Below are positions 38,701 through 39,342 of a DNA stretch of 39,342 nt, piece by piece (the first letter of the stretch is position 1; every line of letters starts with the position of its first letter). This DNA is from Lysobacterales bacterium CG_4_10_14_3_um_filter_64_11 (GTDB taxonomy: Bacteria > Pseudomonadota > Gammaproteobacteria > Xanthomonadales > Xanthomonadaceae). The stretch lies in NCBI GenBank assembly GCA_002782905.1, contig PFJA01000285.1, forward strand, positions 1-39,342. The letters are read 5' to 3'. Made by a program: the position numbers and the translations under genes. The notes under the pieces are model-generated. The model ran no database searches. It was given only the letters and a program-made list of their open reading frames with translations, and was not told the origin of the DNA.

Positions 38701-39221
38701 TGTATTCCGAACTGCTGGAGCGTGCGGTGCGTTCGCTCAAGCTCGGCCAGATCCCCGACCTCGACGCCAGCCATTCGCATGGTGCGCAGATCGAACTGCA
38801 TGTCCCGGCGTTGATTCCAGATGACTACCTGCCCGATGTACACACCCGATTGACCTTGTACAAACGCATCGCCAGTGCGCGCGACGCCGAGGCGTTGCGT
38901 GAACTGCAAGTCGAGATGATCGATCGCTTCGGTTTGTTGCCCGAGCCGGCGAAAAATCTGTTCGCGATCGCCGAACTCAAGCTCGGCGCCAGCGCACTGG
39001 GCATCCGCAAACTCGACCTGGGCGATCGCGGTGGCCGTATCGAGTTCAACAGCCAGCCCAACGTCGACCCGATGAGCGTGATCCGGCTGCTCCAATCGCA
39101 GCCGCGTCACTACCGCATGGATGGGCCGGACAAGTTGCGCATCAGCCTGGATCTGCCCGCCGCCAGCGAACGCCTGCGCAGTTGTCGCGGCTTGCTGCTG
39201 GCGCTGCAAAAAGCCGATTGA
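35760..39221 (+). CDS. mfd: Transcription-repair coupling factor
   Basis: 1153 aa from MTTSSLLLPPLPR; FPDWETLPYDQFSPHPDIISQRIAALYRL; HEDHGVGRYQGL; CGDVGFGKTEVALRAAF; VDEEQRFGVRQKE; TATPIPRTLNMAMSGLRE. Confidence 0.98.
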   Translation: MTTSSLLLPPLPRAGQQRARWQQPASISAQALALIGAAQQHKGLLLAVVRDTHGAHTLEQDLRVFAGDLPVLHFPDWETLPYDQFSPHPDIISQRIAALYRLPGIQRGVLVVPVSTLMQRLPPTRFIGGNALLVRKGQRLDMDAEKRRLEAAGYRNVGQVLDPGDFAVRGALLDVYAMGAEEPYRIELFDDEVESIRSFDPESQRSLHPIDEISLLPAREFPLDDAACSAVRSRLRERFAIDPRRCPLYQDLKQGGTPAGIEYYLPLFFAEGSTQSLFDYLGDNTLAVLASDALDAAESFWAQTAERYEQRRHDLERPVLPPDELFLAAQALRTRLNAMPRIEWCPPTHPHYGEAHRLGVQPAPSLPLAQKGEPAAALKSFLGNYPGRVLLASDSAGRREALLELLAGDGIKPQTVADWHAFAAQTDSRWAITVAAIDDGFALSEPPLTVLTERQFYPERAAQPRRRKRAGRDPDSIIRDLTQIAIGAPIVHEDHGVGRYQGLTTLDAGGQLAEFLEIQYAKGDKLYVPVAQLHLVSRYSGAAPELAPLHALGGEVWEKAKRRAAEKVRDVAAELLEIQARRQARKGLALPLDRALYEPFAAGFAFEETADQMAAIEAVIAELGRPTPMDRVVCGDVGFGKTEVALRAAFVAANAGKQVAVLVPTTLLAEQHYRNFRDRFADWPIRVEVLSRFKSPKETRAALEQLASGGIDVVVGTHKLLQNDVTFHDLGLVIVDEEQRFGVRQKERLKALRAEVHLLTLTATPIPRTLNMAMSGLRELSLIATAPAHRLAVKTFIAPWDAAVLREAFARELARGGQVYFLHNEVSSIERMARELGELVPDARIRVAHGQMPERELEAAMLDFHRQRFNVLVCTTIIESGIDIPSANTIIINRADRFGLAQLHQLRGRVGRSHHRAYAYLIVPDRKAMTGDAEKRLEALANLDELGAGFTLATHDLEIRGAGELLGEEQSGQIAEIGFSLYSELLERAVRSLKLGQIPDLDASHSHGAQIELHVPALIPDDYLPDVHTRLTLYKRIASARDAEALRELQVEMIDRFGLLPEPAKNLFAIAELKLGASALGIRKLDLGDRGGRIEFNSQPNVDPMSVIRLLQSQPRHYRMDGPDKLRISLDLPAASERLRSCRGLLLALQKAD

Positions 39222-39238
39222 GCCGATCCATACCCCAA

Positions 39239-39281
39239 GTAGCCCGGGTTATAGCCGCGAAGCGGCGCAACCCGGGGCACG
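39239..39281 (+). repeat. AACCCGGG palindromic repeat, copy 6
   Basis: GTAGCCCGGGTTATAGCCGCGAAGCGGCGCAACCCGGGGCACG. Confidence 0.75.
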
Positions 39282-39330
39282 CAGTGCCGGCGCAACCCGG
39301 GGCACGCAGTGCCGGCGCAACCCGGGGCAC
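39264..39330. repeat. 25-bp tandem repeat, about 2.7 copies
   Basis: (GGCGCAACCCGGGGCACGCAGTGCC)x2 + GGCGCAACCCGGGGCAC, exact copies. Confidence 0.95.
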
Positions 39331-39342
39331 CGCGAAGTTGTA

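Noticed and set aside
36120-39209. 1029-aa minus-strand ORF opposite mfd
   Set aside because: Mirror frame of mfd; composition (Gln/Arg/His-rich) and lack of domains indicate a codon-bias artefact.
39264-39330. CRISPR-like direct repeats
   Set aside because: The 25-bp units are directly abutting with no spacers, so this is a tandem repeat and not a CRISPR array.

Overview
A 39.3 kb GC-rich, gene-dense bacterial chromosomal window. Protein families and gene order suggest a gammaproteobacterium, probably Xanthomonadales-like (inference). Most of it is conserved core genome: serS; a serC-pheA-hisC-aroA aromatic/serine block; a Pil-Chp twitching chemosensory cluster (pilG-pilH-pilI-pilJ-chpA-chpB-cheW); gshB-tonB; yqgE-ruvX-pyrB; pilT-pilU; yggS-proC; an acyl-CoA dehydrogenase; a CDF transporter; and mfd. 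I found no CRISPR array, prophage, transposase or obvious defence island. The signals most worth following are: (1) the Pil-Chp cluster has no CheR/PilK methyltransferase gene, and its CheB-like protein appears to lack the catalytic Ser and Asp, suggesting loss of methylation-based adaptation; (2) a divergent cytochrome P460 / Cys-rich MarR pair has a perfect 23-bp dyad and a second related dyad over its promoters; (3) a dispersed element built from 9-bp units arranged as inverted arrays occurs in the pilT-pilU gap and in the tonB-pyrB gap; (4) three back-to-back hairpins, the first with a GCAA tetraloop, lie between convergent genes at 33.4 kb; (5) several families of palindromic intergenic repeats are present, and a tRNA-Ser-like 5' half sits at the left edge. 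I found no clear, entirely new multi-gene system.
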